Shown: in pieces, positions 1 through 11,525 of the stretch
How positions within the stretch are numbered: the first letter of the stretch is position 1
How the letters are laid out: the number at the start of each line of letters is the position of its first letter
Assembly: GCA_010645155.1 (NCBI GenBank)
Contig: CM021319.1
Coordinates: 3,639,767 to 3,703,766, forward strand
DNA: 64,000 nucleotides
Direction of reading: 5' to 3'
From: Tigriopus japonicus
Taxonomy: Eukaryota > Arthropoda > Copepoda > Harpacticoida > Harpacticidae
The notes under the pieces: model-generated
Seen by the model: only the letters and a program-made list of their open reading frames with translations
Told to the model about the DNA's origin: nothing
Databases searched by the model: none
Translations under genes and position numbers: made by a program

Positions 1-39
1 TGTTCATGCCCTACGTTGTTAAGCAAACAAGTGTTGCTG

Positions 40-47
40 TGACGTCA
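40..47. promoter_or_regulatory. CRE-like palindrome TGACGTCA
   Basis: A perfect 8-bp CRE (CREB/ATF site) palindrome. No start of transcription can be placed near it, so a regulatory role is only possible; an 8-mer like this can occur by chance in 64 kb. Confidence 0.2.
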
Positions 48-967
48 CAAAGGTCTTTGTGTTGAGAGCCTCATTCTCATCTCGCCAAGAACCAAAGAAT
101 CAAGAAAAAGGAGAGGAGACGAACGAAAAAGTTCGATCATCATTCGCCTCATCCTCTGTATCATCGTCATCATCATCATCTTCATCACCATCATGGTCGT
201 CGTCATGAGATACCTCTGTGTCCGCTCTGAATATTTTCAGACGGAAAGGAAGGAAAGAAAGAAAGAGAACTCGAGCAGAATCTGCAGAGTTCTCTAATTA
301 CGTTTACCACAGATGGTTGGTCATGCTCATAGAAAATCAAATGAGTGATTTAAGTTGTTCTTGGGTGTAGAGTACTTGGTCATACAATGGGACTCATTGA
401 AAGGAAGAAGCAGGCTTGGGAGAAAAAAGGAAGCTTAAGTTGAGGAAGAGGGGTAAAAATGTCAATCGTACTATCTTAGGTAATTGTCTCTCTTGAGCAA
501 AAATAAAATCAATATCAATTTAAGATTGGTATTGGACACGTGAGTGTGTAAAGTTGACCCTTCAAATGTTTTACAATCCGGAAATTTTTGAAAGTCCGAA
601 AAGAACAACGATTCCCTGGGAAAAAGTGTTTCACGATCAGATTATTGCCCTTTGTGTGCAGCGGTTTCATTTTTGCGGTCCGCGGATAAGTGGTGGAAAT
701 ATTTGCTGAACTGCTTATATCTATCATCGGAGATTCGAACGAGCTGAAGTATTGGTTTTCAAGAGGATACAGAATCTTGTCTTAAACATGAGGAAAACAC
801 ATTTCTCGCATAAGTTAGCTCATTAGCATTGTAGACTTGTTTGTTTAGGAATCAGTACATCGCTGATAAAGGGTCTTTCATGAAGGAAAATTCCCAATAC
901 TTGTCCCTTTTGGCTCCAAATGGTATATATTGGTAGTTTTATTCACTTCAACGCTAAATTTTGACTC

Positions 968-1018
968 CAAAGAGTAGAGTTTTGCGAGTGGCAGCCAGCC
1001 GGGATCGAACCCCAGCCC
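968..1018 (-). repeat. tRNA-derived SINE or tRNA pseudogene fragment
   Basis: Read on the minus strand, this contains GGTTCGATCCC, a good match to the tRNA B box/T-loop, flanked by GCTGG and CCGGC, which can form a T-stem with one wobble pair. I cannot fold a complete cloverleaf, so it is more likely a SINE head or decayed tRNA copy than a working tRNA gene. Confidence 0.4.
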
Positions 1019-1041
1019 TCCGCACGACAAACCGACTGGTG

Positions 1042-1208
1042 ATGGTTTCGGGTTGGGAGTGTTGCCATTTTTGCCTCGAACTTTAAATGCTATTAGAATA
1101 GGCTGGTTGTTTTGAACTTGTTAACCAAAGACCAAAACAAGGACCAATATGGCAACAATATAGGCATATATATGGCAACATTCAAACTAAATCGAGTTCG
1201 AATTCCAT
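1042..1208. repeat. MITE-like element, copy A
   Basis: 167 bp bounded by imperfect inverted ends. The left end begins ATGGTTTCGGGTT and continues to GTTGCCAT. The right end, reversed, begins ATGGAATTCGAACTCG and also reaches GTTGCCAT. Related in sequence and layout to the copy starting 53 bp further right. No coding potential; consistent with a non-autonomous DNA transposon. Confidence 0.5.
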
Positions 1209-1260
1209 CGGTTTTTAAAATTATAGGCTGAAAATATCCTTTCAGCCTTTATTTACAAAA

Positions 1261-1407
1261 ATGGATTTCGAGTTGGCAGTGCTGCCATATTTCACTTGGA
1301 GATTAGGTATCTAAGCCCTTTGAAAAGTTCAGTGGTGGTAAGTTTGTTGACCCTCCATTAAAGACCAAATTGGAAAAGTTATGGCAAAAATCGAACTCGA
1401 AATCCAT
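1261..1407. repeat. MITE-like element, copy B
   Basis: 147 bp with a perfect 14-bp terminal inverted repeat, ATGGATTTCGAGTT, followed within a few bases on both sides by TGCCATA. It is the better preserved sister of the element at 1042-1208. No clear target-site duplication was identified. Confidence 0.55.
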
Positions 1408-2319
1408 GAGTAAAACCAAAGGAGTACGCGCAACCTTAGTACCTTAGTACGAGCGTTGTAAAATACAACTTGAAATTATATACTCAATTATGTGTCAAAA
1501 TTTCTTGCAGAATCTTGTAGATTTCTTTTAAGCTCTTACCGATTTAATTAGGACTAGTTAATTATTTTGAACTACCGAAATATCCGTTCTGTTAGTTTTG
1601 ATCCGTAATTATGGCATGGTTGAAGCAAACTTTCGATATAAATGGTACATAAGCTCAATCGTGCTGGTACTTTTTCCAAGCCTTCGCAACCTACGAACTT
1701 GCCAAATTCATTCTCCAACATGAAATCCATTGAAACCGATCATTGCACTTTCCGAATGAAAGACATCTCTATCTATCCATCTTTTTTTTCTTACCTTAGA
1801 GAACCCAAATGAGGGCGTGTGAAAAAGGGTTGGAGCGCGTCCGAGTGACTTGAAAACTGCAATTGAACACAGATAGAATTGAGATCAGGCTCAAAATACG
1901 TACGTACGGACTTTCAAATCAGCATGCATGTTTCTGGCATTCGATTTTTCTTTTATTGTTGTGTTTTTTCCACTCTCTTTCTCTTGCTCAGTTTGATCTC
2001 TGTGACTTTTCCAATGAATGTGGTGCCTACGTACTTCTGAACGGTAGATCTACCAAAGCAGTTTTGAGCTCGGCAGTTGTGGCATTGGTCTTGGTTGAAC
2101 GAAAAGTCGTGACTTTTCGTGGCTGGGCCACTATTTGATCGCTCTTTCGAAATGCCAAAGTGAAACTCTCACCAAAATCTCTGAAGTCGTGACCAAACGA
2201 GAGATCTTACGACGAATTTCGACTCCAATCCTAACCAGTCAAAACCTTCTTTAACCCATGCGGCACAGAGGGTATTGGCGCTTGATGCGATTATCATAAT
2301 TATGATCTGGAATCCTCAC

Positions 2320-2579
2320 CTTGGTTGAAGTAGTTTGACTTTCTTACATAGACACACACCAAGGCCATGAGTTGCAACTGAGATAACCTCTGTCGAGTGG
2401 ACGTGGGCAATGGGAGGAGATCGCGCAAATTGGCAATCTCTCCATTGATCATGTCCCTTCGCATTTTACTGGCTCCTTTGGTGGATTTGGTGGAAATCTG
2501 ACCTCCGCTCCCGTTGACGGACCCATCCCCACTTTGTTGAGAAAGCTCATTCAGGTCATGGAGGGACGGTTCAAATGAT
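2320..2579 (-). CDS. dys: Dysfusion/NPAS4-type bHLH-PAS transcription factor, bHLH exon
   Basis: One internal exon of a nuclear DNA-binding transcription factor. Read on the minus strand it is open for 86 codons. It starts after a TTCTAG acceptor (two bases of the first codon come from the previous exon) and ends at a CAAG/GTGAGG donor. A Ser/Gly-rich leader is followed by the basic region KSTKGASKMRRDMINGEI, helix 1 (IANLRDLLPLP), the loop, and helix 2 (RQRLSQLQLMALVCVYV), then RKSNYFNQ. From family knowledge, the KGASK..RRD..N.EI and LSQLQLMALVCVYVRK signatures separate Dysfusion/NPAS4 from other bHLH-PAS proteins, and the wording is closer to arthropod Dysfusion. No in-frame ATG precedes the bHLH, so an upstream coding exon is required. 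PAS-A and PAS-B exons are not in the window. Family function (tracheal fusion in flies) is known; the role in this animal is inferred. Confidence 0.9.
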
Positions 2580-3377
2580 CTAGAATAAAGAGGAAGATTT
2601 CATAAAGATATTACCGTTCGATGTTTCTCAACACATCGTTGAATTCTCTCTTAAATGTTGAAGGCAGAGATTTTCTTAATGGTTAATCCACTTAAATGAA
2701 GAGTGCAAGATGAAACTATATTCATTCCCCGCCAAAGAAAAAGAGCGGCCAACCAAGTAAATAATGGTACAAGTTTTTATCATTTGATCTCAAATTTGCA
2801 TCCAACAGAGTCAAATAAGACTTGCTAATTTTGGTCCCAAGTCCCGAAATTCTTCCACTCTGTCAAAAACGTCAGCAACATCATTACTTTGAAGCGTGAG
2901 TGAGTCGCATTTCTATTCTTAATGGTATCAAATAATTAATAACGTGAATGGCTACCTTGGACAAATATGCAATGAAAAATCGTCCGAGTGATTCATAATG
3001 AGTGTCAATTACGCAGATTAAAAGCATGCTTCCTAACTAGCTGTGCCAATCTAAATTGAGAATGAATCCCCTTTCAAATTTCAATTATGGCACTGAGTCA
3101 CAAATTGGTGGACTACCAAGCGACTAATCCCAATCACCGCCAAAAGCCAATCTAATGTGAGGTCAGAATATCTTGCATCAAATATTAGAAGTAAAGGCTG
3201 TCTTTATATTTTAGAAGTCAGAAGGGTATTTGAAAGCAAGGCCTTGGAAAATAAGATATGTCTCCTTTTAAATGAAGACTTTTTTCACCAATATTACATA
3301 ATTTTGCGGTTTTCAGGGTCTATCCGGAAGGCTTCTTTTTTGCAAAAAGCCAAAACCTTAAACATGCAGTCGTAACA

Positions 3378-3612
3378 CAGGGTTGGAGCACTCGCCAACT
3401 ATCCACAACACTCCGGGTTTCGTTGGTTCGAATCCCGAGCCAGCAGAGTCGTAGTGGTCTGAGTCATTAATTTACTTTCAGTAGTCACGGAACAACTTAA
3501 TTGGAAAAAATAGGGCCATTGCTGAATGGATGAGTGTCATCAAAAAAATTCAGCTGGGGATTCTGGGGCCAAAATGGCTAGGGATGCGTCGGAGTCGAGA
3601 CTCACCCTGCAT
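3378..3612 (+). repeat. tRNA-derived SINE, forward copy
   Basis: Contains GGTTCGAATCCCG near 3424, a near-perfect tRNA B box, with a GGTTGGAGCACTCGCC segment upstream in the position of an A box. The tail segment 3523-3585 recurs inverted at 3727-3789 (about 56 of 63 bases identical by my count), which marks this as a repeat family and not a tRNA gene. Confidence 0.6.
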
Positions 3613-3702
3613 AAAATTTAATCAAAATTCGTGAGCCCAACTCGTTTTCTTTGTTTTGACAATCAATTCAATTTTTTCCTCACGCTGCAAACTAAAACTA
3701 TG

Positions 3703-3805
3703 AAATGTCCGAATCTAGTTCTGGCCCATCCCTAGTCATTTTGGCCACAGAATCCACAGCTGAATTTGTTCGATTACACTCATCCATTGAAGGCGAGGTA
3801 AAAAA
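3703..3805 (-). repeat. SINE tail, inverted copy
   Basis: The reverse complement of 3727-3789 matches the tail of the forward SINE (3523-3585), including AATTCAGCTG and GGCCAAAATG. I see no B box on the head side, so this copy is truncated or its head has diverged. Confidence 0.55.
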
Positions 3806-5017
3806 TAAGAGCTGAAAGGAAAAGGTTGGTTTGATGTCGAACAGAAAATCTAGAGGTATGAAGACAGCTGGTTCTTTCTCTTTGCATCCGTCAGCAGCAA
3901 TTGATCCTACACTTTGAAAAGTCTGGAAATTTTGCTTGACTCCTAAAAGAGAAGAACATTCCAGTTCAGAGTATTGTATCCAAATTACAAAGAAGTACGG
4001 CATTGGCCTTCATTAAAATATTTTTGGGAAATTATAAAGAACAATAAAGCTTCAAGCAACTAAAAACGCTCCAAGATTTCATTTTGTTGAGCATTTTTAT
4101 TTTTGACCGGTTAATGCAATGCACCAACAGCCCTGCTCAGACCTACTGAGCCCAAGACAACCAACATCTGTTCCACTTGTGGAGGCTAGTCCAATCCACA
4201 CGACACCCCCCATCCACCTTTTTGAATGCGGGTAAGGGCTGCCATGGCCCGGGGTGTCAATGCTTTTGTGTGACACGTCAAACATGGCCACCTTCCTGAG
4301 ACTATCGAGGAGACGAAGACGACCTCGGATAGCAATAGCAACATTTTGTTGACCATCGAAGTCCAAAGGCATTTTAGTCCATTTTTGATGAAGTCATCCT
4401 GTGATTCCAAAAACCAGACGACCAAAGACTTACTTATACTTTAAAAACCATTTGACCATCTCTGAAGTCTTGTTCAAGTTAATAAAACCTAAAAATGCAT
4501 CAATTTAAAATATTACTAAATCTAGTTATCTCTAAAAAATGATTTTTGGTCAAAAATACCTCAAAATTCTATTTTTCACAATTTCTATCGACAAAAACTG
4601 GGACAAAAATGAAAAAAATAAATTTCAAATCCGGTGTCTAGTTATGTAATATGTTGAGACAAATAAATTTTGGTCGTTCTTTCACAAATTCTTTCACAAT
4701 CTATTTCTTTCACAATCATAAATTTTGGCATACTTCTCTTGCTTTAATTGGTCACAACACAAAACGACAAAAAAACAACAACAAAGCATTTCCAAAGGAA
4801 TCGATGCAGTGCTTCATATCTTGCGCTTTAGCGCAAATCTTGCCATTTTTGGGTCCCCTTTGCGCACTTGTTTGGGCTCTCGCGCCATGCACTTTTATGA
4901 CAAAAAACTTGCACTTTTCAAGTTCGAGTCAAAAGAACGAAAAAATACATTTTGAATCCTAAAATAACTAAAAATTGTCCAAAATGCCGCTCAACAAGAA
5001 CTATTTTAAAATTTTTT

Positions 5018-5285
5018 TTTTTTATTGTGGGTGCTAAGGTCGGAGGGTTTAGCCTCGCCCGGCCAGCGAAGCCAGCCATCACATCGTCCAAATCATTTCC
5101 GAAAGGCAATCTAGTGCCCGGTATCAGAATGGTTCTCCGTCTGTGGTGTGGAACAGCGTTTAAAAGTTTCCTTGAGAATGGTCGGGGAGGAGAATCGAAC
5201 CTAAGACTTCTCTCACTATAGAGGTTGTGAAGAATTGATTGTTGTCTTTCGCTATGGACGCTGCCATGACCTGCCGCGTAGACAT
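5018..5285 (-). repeat. tRNA-derived SINE with poly(A) tail
   Basis: On the minus strand the element carries GGTTCGATTCTCC (B-box-like, around 5170-5185), a body with a GC-rich stretch, and ends in an A-run (T-run on the plus strand at about 5018-5030). A 70-bp head segment (5216-5285) recurs inverted at 6476-6545. The layout fits a SINE inserted in minus orientation. Confidence 0.6.
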
Positions 5286-6475
5286 CGCTGTAGGCCAACC
5301 GGCAATGTCCAGGCACTTAGAAAGAGACAAATTACCTAATATTTCAAGTAGATGTGCCAACAATGTCACCAACCAATGTCCTTTTTGATATCAGTAAACA
5401 ATTATGATACTTATTTATCAATACAATATCACACATATTGCGAAACAATTCAAATTATGTTGAGTTTTGTCTCTTCCTGAGTGCATGGACAATGCTGGCT
5501 GGCCTTTAGCAATGTCAGGAACCTCTCACCACAGGACGCGAACTTCAGCTGACGCGTAGCCCAATGAGGCCCTTAAAACGGTGCGGCTCTGCAGTGAATT
5601 TGATCGAAATAGTCAAAAAACGATATAAATAGGTGTTTGATAGCAAACATCACTTCAGAACATTGTTGCAGCATTAGATAGCGCTCCTTTTCCTACCATT
5701 CATTTTTATAATGCTGCTTTCTGTTCTCGGGAATTAGTCAAAACTGAGCTCCTTCAGACCAATATCTCGCACAAAATGGAGAATGGATCTCGAATAAATG
5801 CATATGTAACTTAAATATAATAATACCAACTTCAGACAACGAGTTCAGTTATACTTCGATCAAGTTTCATGAAGATTGGGCGTCTTTTTAGAAAACTGTG
5901 GCCCTGTTATTAACAATGAAACTCACAGCCACAGTATCCACACTCTTCCCCATAAAAACATCATTTTTAGTCAGCATTTTATCGTCTGAAATCCTTGAAA
6001 TGCAATAGATGCCAAATATCAACATTTTGATCAGCCAAACCGAGAGGAAGCACGAGATTAAACAATTTTTTTGTCAACTAATAGTTGAGTTGTTGATGAT
6101 TCCCTCACACTGATTATTCATGCAGAATGCAGTGAAGAACAGATCACTCTCATGGAGCACTGTATTCTTCGCTTTGATGGTGTTGTTTGGTACTTATAAT
6201 CTGAAACCATTGGTATTTCAGGATAAGTTGAATAGGGTTGATAATGAGTGGTGAACGTGATTTACCCAAGAGTGGGTTGCATTTAATTATCTCTAAGAGA
6301 CAGAAACACAAACTAGAATCATGTCTAGACAATTTGTTCACTGATTTAGTACAAAATATTGAATATTGAGTCCATAACACTTCCCTATCGTTCACTCCAG
6401 AGGGTCTCATTGGGCTCTCAAAAACAACAACAAACAGCTGTCTTCGCATCCTCTTCTGTAAGTATATCCATGGCA

Positions 6476-6590
6476 ATGTCTACGCGGCAGGCTGGTGGGG
6501 CGGGAATAGAGGGAGACGACAAACAATTCTTCACAACCTCTATAGGAAACTGCGCTAACCACGTCACCACGTCCCCTCCCATAAGTTTAA
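6476..6590 (+). repeat. SINE-related fragment
   Basis: 6476-6545 aligns without gaps to the reverse complement of 5216-5285, about 56 of 70 bases by hand count, sharing ATGTCTACGCGGCAGG and ATTCTTCACAACCTCTATAG. The minus strand just beyond reads TGGTTAGCGCAG, an A-box-like motif, so this piece may keep the head missing from other copies. Confidence 0.5.
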
Positions 6591-8814
6591 AAATATAATT
6601 TATCGACAATTATACAAAATCATATAAGCATAAATTTGTTTTACTAGCAAATGTGCAATGCTTGAGAGTGAAACAAATTTCTGTGTCTACCAAAGCAAAA
6701 CCTAGTGGAAAATAAGTAACCCAAGGAAGTGTCTTGTCAACTCAAGAAGGTCCCTCAAATTTGAGGTTACTTAAGGTCAAACTGAGAATAGAAGATTTGC
6801 AATGGAGATATTCCAAAAAATAGCAACAAACTTCATCAGTGTGAAAGTGTGAAAGGCTCAATTTTTTAAAACGTTGTGTGTCCCTGCTTAAGTTCGAAAA
6901 TTTACCTATCATGATGTCAAAATTGTACTTTTTTCTTTCATCTCTCCTGTCAAACTGAGATTGAAACAAGTTCTCAAGCTTTGTAATGGAGATGTAATGA
7001 TTGTAATGCACTTGAAATGTTAATTTGTGTGGTTAATGACTATTTTTAAAAGCTAATTTTTTTTAGTCATTGTCAGATTTTTTTGTGTTAAAAGTAAGCT
7101 TACAATGGTGATATGTGAAAATGATCATAAAGGTGATGTAAACTCCTCTGGCAGTTTCCTTGTTTTTTTATTGTTTCTTGAGCCAATTTTCTTGAGTCGC
7201 AATATTTAGAAAAATCTCGATATAAGTTACATTTTGCCGCTGACAGAAAAGTTGCTTAAAACGAGATTCGACTGTAATATTTTTTTTGCTTATTTTTCTG
7301 AAATAATCCTTAATTTGATATTTATGGTTATAGATTTTGATAGAATTTTGCTTCAATTCCTAATTAAGGATCCTTTTGATTTCTATTAACATGGTTTTGG
7401 AAAACACGTTGGTTATAACGGTTTTAGGTGAATTGATATAATTCCATGAGCCACTTTAAAATTAACAGCTTCACGAAATATTTTCATTGCGAGACTGAGA
7501 CATCAAAAATTGCCATTACGAGTCTTGGCATTTGAGCAAACACTCAACCAGAAATTTCAACCACAGTGACCTTTAAACAAAAAAATTGAAGAGTCAAAAA
7601 TAAGGCTAGAAATGTCAACCAACAATCAAACGACGAAATTAGCAAATTGAAAAATAGTTTTGTTGATAACTCGTGATTAAGCCTCATCAAACTCAATTAA
7701 CATCAAGCATTCAAAGTTTGAAGTAACTTGTGTAGTTGACTAGTGATTATGGACGATTGCAGATGATAAATTGAATGTATTAAATAATTTGAAAATATTT
7801 GATTGACAATGCAACTACGTAGGTTTTTTACCTTGAAAGACAACTATCGTAGCAGATGATTCATGGGTCTAGAAATATATAAACAGTTGCACAAGAAGTT
7901 TAGGCGAATGAATTTATTTGTCTTTTGACTCGAGCCTTTTTAGTGTTCTACAAAGGCGTCAACAAAATAAACTTAGACTGTTAACTTCTAGTCCAACAAA
8001 GTGGTGGCCACTTTCATGTTTTCATTTGTTTACTTCCGTGCGAAGAATGAATTTGAAATTAGTATAAGCAAAATATCCGCCTTGGTATCGACAACATCTA
8101 AAGTGGTGAACGTCAGAAATGTGGGACAAATTTGATAGTCCGGCTCTGCTAGATTGTAAATTAGCACAATCCTCTGACAAGAAATTTGCATGCTTAGTGG
8201 TGGTTCAACATGCACGATTCCAAAAACGGACAAAACAAAGATTAAGTGGAAATGGAGCGTTAGAAAATAGATTGGCAACTTTCTAGATTCAAATTGAATT
8301 GAAATCCTTTCTACAGTTTTGAAAAGAAAGGCCATCGAGTTTAACAATGCCTCACCATTCGCAAATCTCAACAAAAGTCCATTGATGCGTTGGGCAAATA
8401 TTTCTGGAACAAGTGAAAAGTTACAAAACATGAAATAAAAGAAATTAGTCAAGTCGATCCTCAGCAACAACAATTGTTACTTGGAGCAAGAACTTAACGA
8501 TTAGAGTTTAGATTATCACATCGGTTTTAAGGTGTAAAGGCCCCTGGATGTTGATTTTGATGCTTGGGACGAAACCGATCTTTTCGTCCTATGAATTTTC
8601 CTACACAGAGGCTAGCATTTGTGTTAAACATACTTTTACTTTTTTAAATCAATAGAATGTCGGAGTGAAAATTCACACTCAAACTCAATGCAGGGAGCAT
8701 AATACCAGAAGAGGGATGGACATTCAGTCATTCAGTCTGAAAGGTTCTATTCTGAGTTTTGAGAGCTTGGCTTTTGACAAAGTAGTTCTATTTTTTGGGG
8801 TTGGTTGCGGTTTT

Positions 8815-9625
8815 TGCTACCGCTACAAGGAATGTGATTCTCCGTAAAAAAATCATAAATAAAATAATTTAAACAAATAAAATTAATCCGAAATTTTGGT
8901 CTACCAATGCGATACTGTTGGCAGATCTGTACAACCCTTGAATAGTGGGTTGATAAGGAATAGTATTTAAAAATTTGTTCAATCCTGCTTTAAAAGCTAG
9001 TATATATTTCCGACGAAAACAAAAAAATAATAATGAAAAAATAAAAAAAAACATGAAGGAGCCCGATAAATAAGAGAGAAGGAGGACTTCATTGATCGAA
9101 CTAGCCTCAAATCCCTTGGATATGGAGGTGCTCTCAGAACGTACGTAAAACCCCTACGATCGTTACAACTAATCTCAAATCCTGGGTTTTTGAAGACATA
9201 CGTACAGTATCAGATACCTTTCATACCTTCTCTGAGTACTGAAGAACCCTAACTTCTGGAGTCTTTCTCAATACGAGAGCTCTCTCATTCTTGTGATGTT
9301 CCTAGTAAAACATATTTGGACCTGCTCGACCTTTTGCAAACCTGCTGAACTCATTGGAGCCCAAATGGGGGAAGCATATTCAAGATAAGGCCGAACAATC
9401 GACTTGAAGAAAGTTAGTATCGTAACATTATCTCTGAAACTTGAAAGTGCGATAGATCCAGCCACGCGTTTGAAATGCCTTCCCCACTTTCAACTGGATA
9501 TTCTCACCGAATTTTCCATCATCTTGGATGATAACTCCTAAATCCTTCATGGACGACACGTGCTCAATATCACAACCTCCATTGTCTTTGCGTGGAACAT
9601 CTAATTTGACGCTCTATGTGGTGGG
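8815..9625 (-). mobile_element. Non-LTR retrotransposon (LINE) 3' remnant
   Basis: Degraded C-terminal end of a reverse-transcriptase ORF of the CR1/Jockey-like kind. Minus-strand pieces in order: MKDLGVIIQDDGKFGENI, then, frameshifted, FFKSIVRPYLEYASPIW, ERLQKLGFFSTQRRYERYLI after an in-frame stop, and FLNTIPYQPTIQGLYRSANS ending in LVDQ. The order and motifs (KSxVxPhLEYxSPxW; SYxERLxxLxxxSLxxRRxR) are those of LINE ORF2 C-termini. The 3' untranslated tail, with ACGGAGAATCACATTCC on the minus strand, is shared with 11300-11525. Frameshifts and stops make it non-functional; the 5' part is absent. Confidence 0.85.
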
Positions 9626-10787
9626 ACACAACCGATCTGATTTAACTTGCTAGGCTGGACAGTTTAAGGCGAGCATCTCAAGACTAACCAGATTGAGCTA
9701 AGAGCATTTTAGAAACTTTGTTAAGGCGGAGAAATGTTTGACTTTCTGGTCCATCCCAATTATCGTTAACAAGTTTGGATCCAAATGCCCGAACACATCT
9801 CGGCATTTTGAGCCAATAAGCGTTAAGTAACAAAATTGTTTTATTATACTTGCTAAATCTAAGTTTTAGGAAAACGCCATAACTCTTTTAGTTAAGTTTA
9901 AGCGATTTTTTGAAAAATGTCCAATATATATTTTGAGGCACATACATACTAGTTGAAATAAACTTATTCAAAATATAACCAAAAAAGAAAGTTATTGGCG
10001 AGAAGGAACATTTTTTGGCGATTTGGATTGCGAACTTCGACTTAATTGATTTAAAAACACGAATCGTCTTGAAGAACACAGGCCAGAAGAAAAATTCCTA
10101 ATTTCGAAGTTTGCCAAAAAACGTGCTCGTGTGCTCGTTACCGTAAGTCATGACTCAAGTTTTCAAAGTTTGAAAATTGCTTGTCAATCAGACTTTTTGT
10201 TAAAAAAATTACTATTTGCAAGTAAATTGATTCGAAGCATTTATTTGATTTTAAGATTTCTCAAAGAAGTGTCTTTGACAGTCCAAATCTATTTAAGGCA
10301 TTTTAAGTAACAATGTTTCCACTATTCTTGTTTGTATTGGAAAAGAGGTTAGAGTGGCGCTAGATTCAACCTATGCCCAAAAAGTGAAAAAAGTACTGAG
10401 ATAGTTAAATACCCTTTTACTTTGGTAAATATCCTAAGCATTTTGCTCCAGTTTGTCTTTATTTCTGAAAGAGAAAAATTCTTAAACAGAAATTTCTTTG
10501 CGTATGTGGTTTTTTTGGTATTGATTAGTAAATTGATATTCTCTGGGGATGAAATTAGGGTCTCATGGTAGCTAGCTATATCAGTGAAAACAAGCATTTT
10601 TCAAGCATCGTTGATGTAGGCTTTCTTCGGCGTCACACATACTTGGTCAAGAAGGACCCTTGAGTACATTTGTTTGATCTCATTTGCAAGATGAAATGAA
10701 TAGAAGAAAGATTAGAAGGCCATATTTCAATTTGTTACAAATCACCAATTAACTTAACTCGAGACGCAAAGGAAAAGTCAGCTATAG

Positions 10788-11279
10788 ATGGACTTCACTT
10801 CTTCTTTAATGAGTGCTTTTGTAGAAACATCATGTACCAGTGGAACTTTGGATCGAAAGTTGAAGGTGAAGCTGTGTTTTTCAAATCTTTGGAACAATGT
10901 GTTCGCTTCGGTACCAATAAGGAAATTCCTTTCCTGGGCATTTAATTTCTCTACACTAATGTATGTCCGAGAATCATTTCATACTTTTACATTTCGTGAG
11001 GCCACTTTTTTTTATCAAGAGTCCTTGACAAAAATGAAAAAAATGACAAAATGTATCAAGAAAGATATTATCTTGGAGAATTATCCTCTGGAATTTCACA
11101 CATTAGATATAGATTTTGCAAGAGTTGGTGCAAATCGCAAAATGTCCCAATATCCTAGAATCTATCACACCAAGTTTGTGAAAGAAATGTTGACGTCGTA
11201 TACAAAGTATCAAACTTTACTTTTTTCCAAATATATTCCGACGTTCAAAAATGAAACCAAAAGCTGTTGGCCTTTTTGA
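10788..11279 (+). other. Unrecognised 163-codon open frame
   Basis: The longest plus-strand open frame in the first 15 kb. It is rich in Phe, Lys, Ser and Thr, with no domain, repeat, signal peptide or membrane segment that I recognise. It ends beside the LINE remnant at 11300. Base composition is AT-rich and unlike the real exons in this window, so chance is the likelier explanation. Confidence 0.12.
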
Positions 11280-11299
11280 GGGGGAAGGGGGGATGGCAG

Positions 11300-11525
11300 A
11301 TTTTTTAATACCACTACAAGGAATGGAATTCCCTGTAAAGAGAGTTAATGATTAGTTTAGTTTATAAAATTACCGTTTATATGAAATTTGATCTACCAAT
11401 GAGTTACTGTTGGCAGATCTGTACAACCCTTAAATAGTGGGTTGGTCAGGAATAGTATTTAAAAATTTGTCCAATCCTGCCATAAATGTTGTTAGAGGAT
11501 CAGCTCCTACATATTCCCGACTTTA
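11300..11525 (-). mobile_element. LINE 3' remnant, second copy
   Basis: 5'-truncated copy of the same family as 8815-9625. The minus strand reads FMAGLDKFLNTIPDQPTI, then a TAA stop, then GLYRSANSNSLVDQ. The stop replaces a CAA codon kept open in the other copy. The 3' tail, TTACAGGGAATTCCATTCC, is also shared. Confidence 0.8.

Larger units (their letters stand above)
1..2319. other. Stretch left of the bHLH exon, mostly repeats
   Basis: I find no exon here. If the Dysfusion-like gene is real, this is the intron after its bHLH exon; the PAS exons should lie beyond the left edge, and I see no PAS-like reading on the minus strand. It holds a CAT/TCA-rich simple run near 160-200, a perfect TGACGTCA at 40-47, a tRNA-like T-arm near 970-1015 and two MITE-like repeats (1042-1407). 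Confidence 0.5.

Noticed and set aside
3378..3450. A functional tRNA gene
   Set aside because: Only A- and B-box-like motifs are present; no acceptor or anticodon stem pairs properly, and the tail belongs to a repeat family.
4097..5372. Cluster of overlapping 70-130-codon frames on both strands
   Set aside because: They overlap the SINE at 5018-5285 and AT-rich flanks; none shows a domain or splice structure.
8030..8473. 147-codon minus-strand frame as a gene
   Set aside because: AT-rich, Phe/Leu/Ile-dominated, no motif, and inside a probable intron full of repeats.
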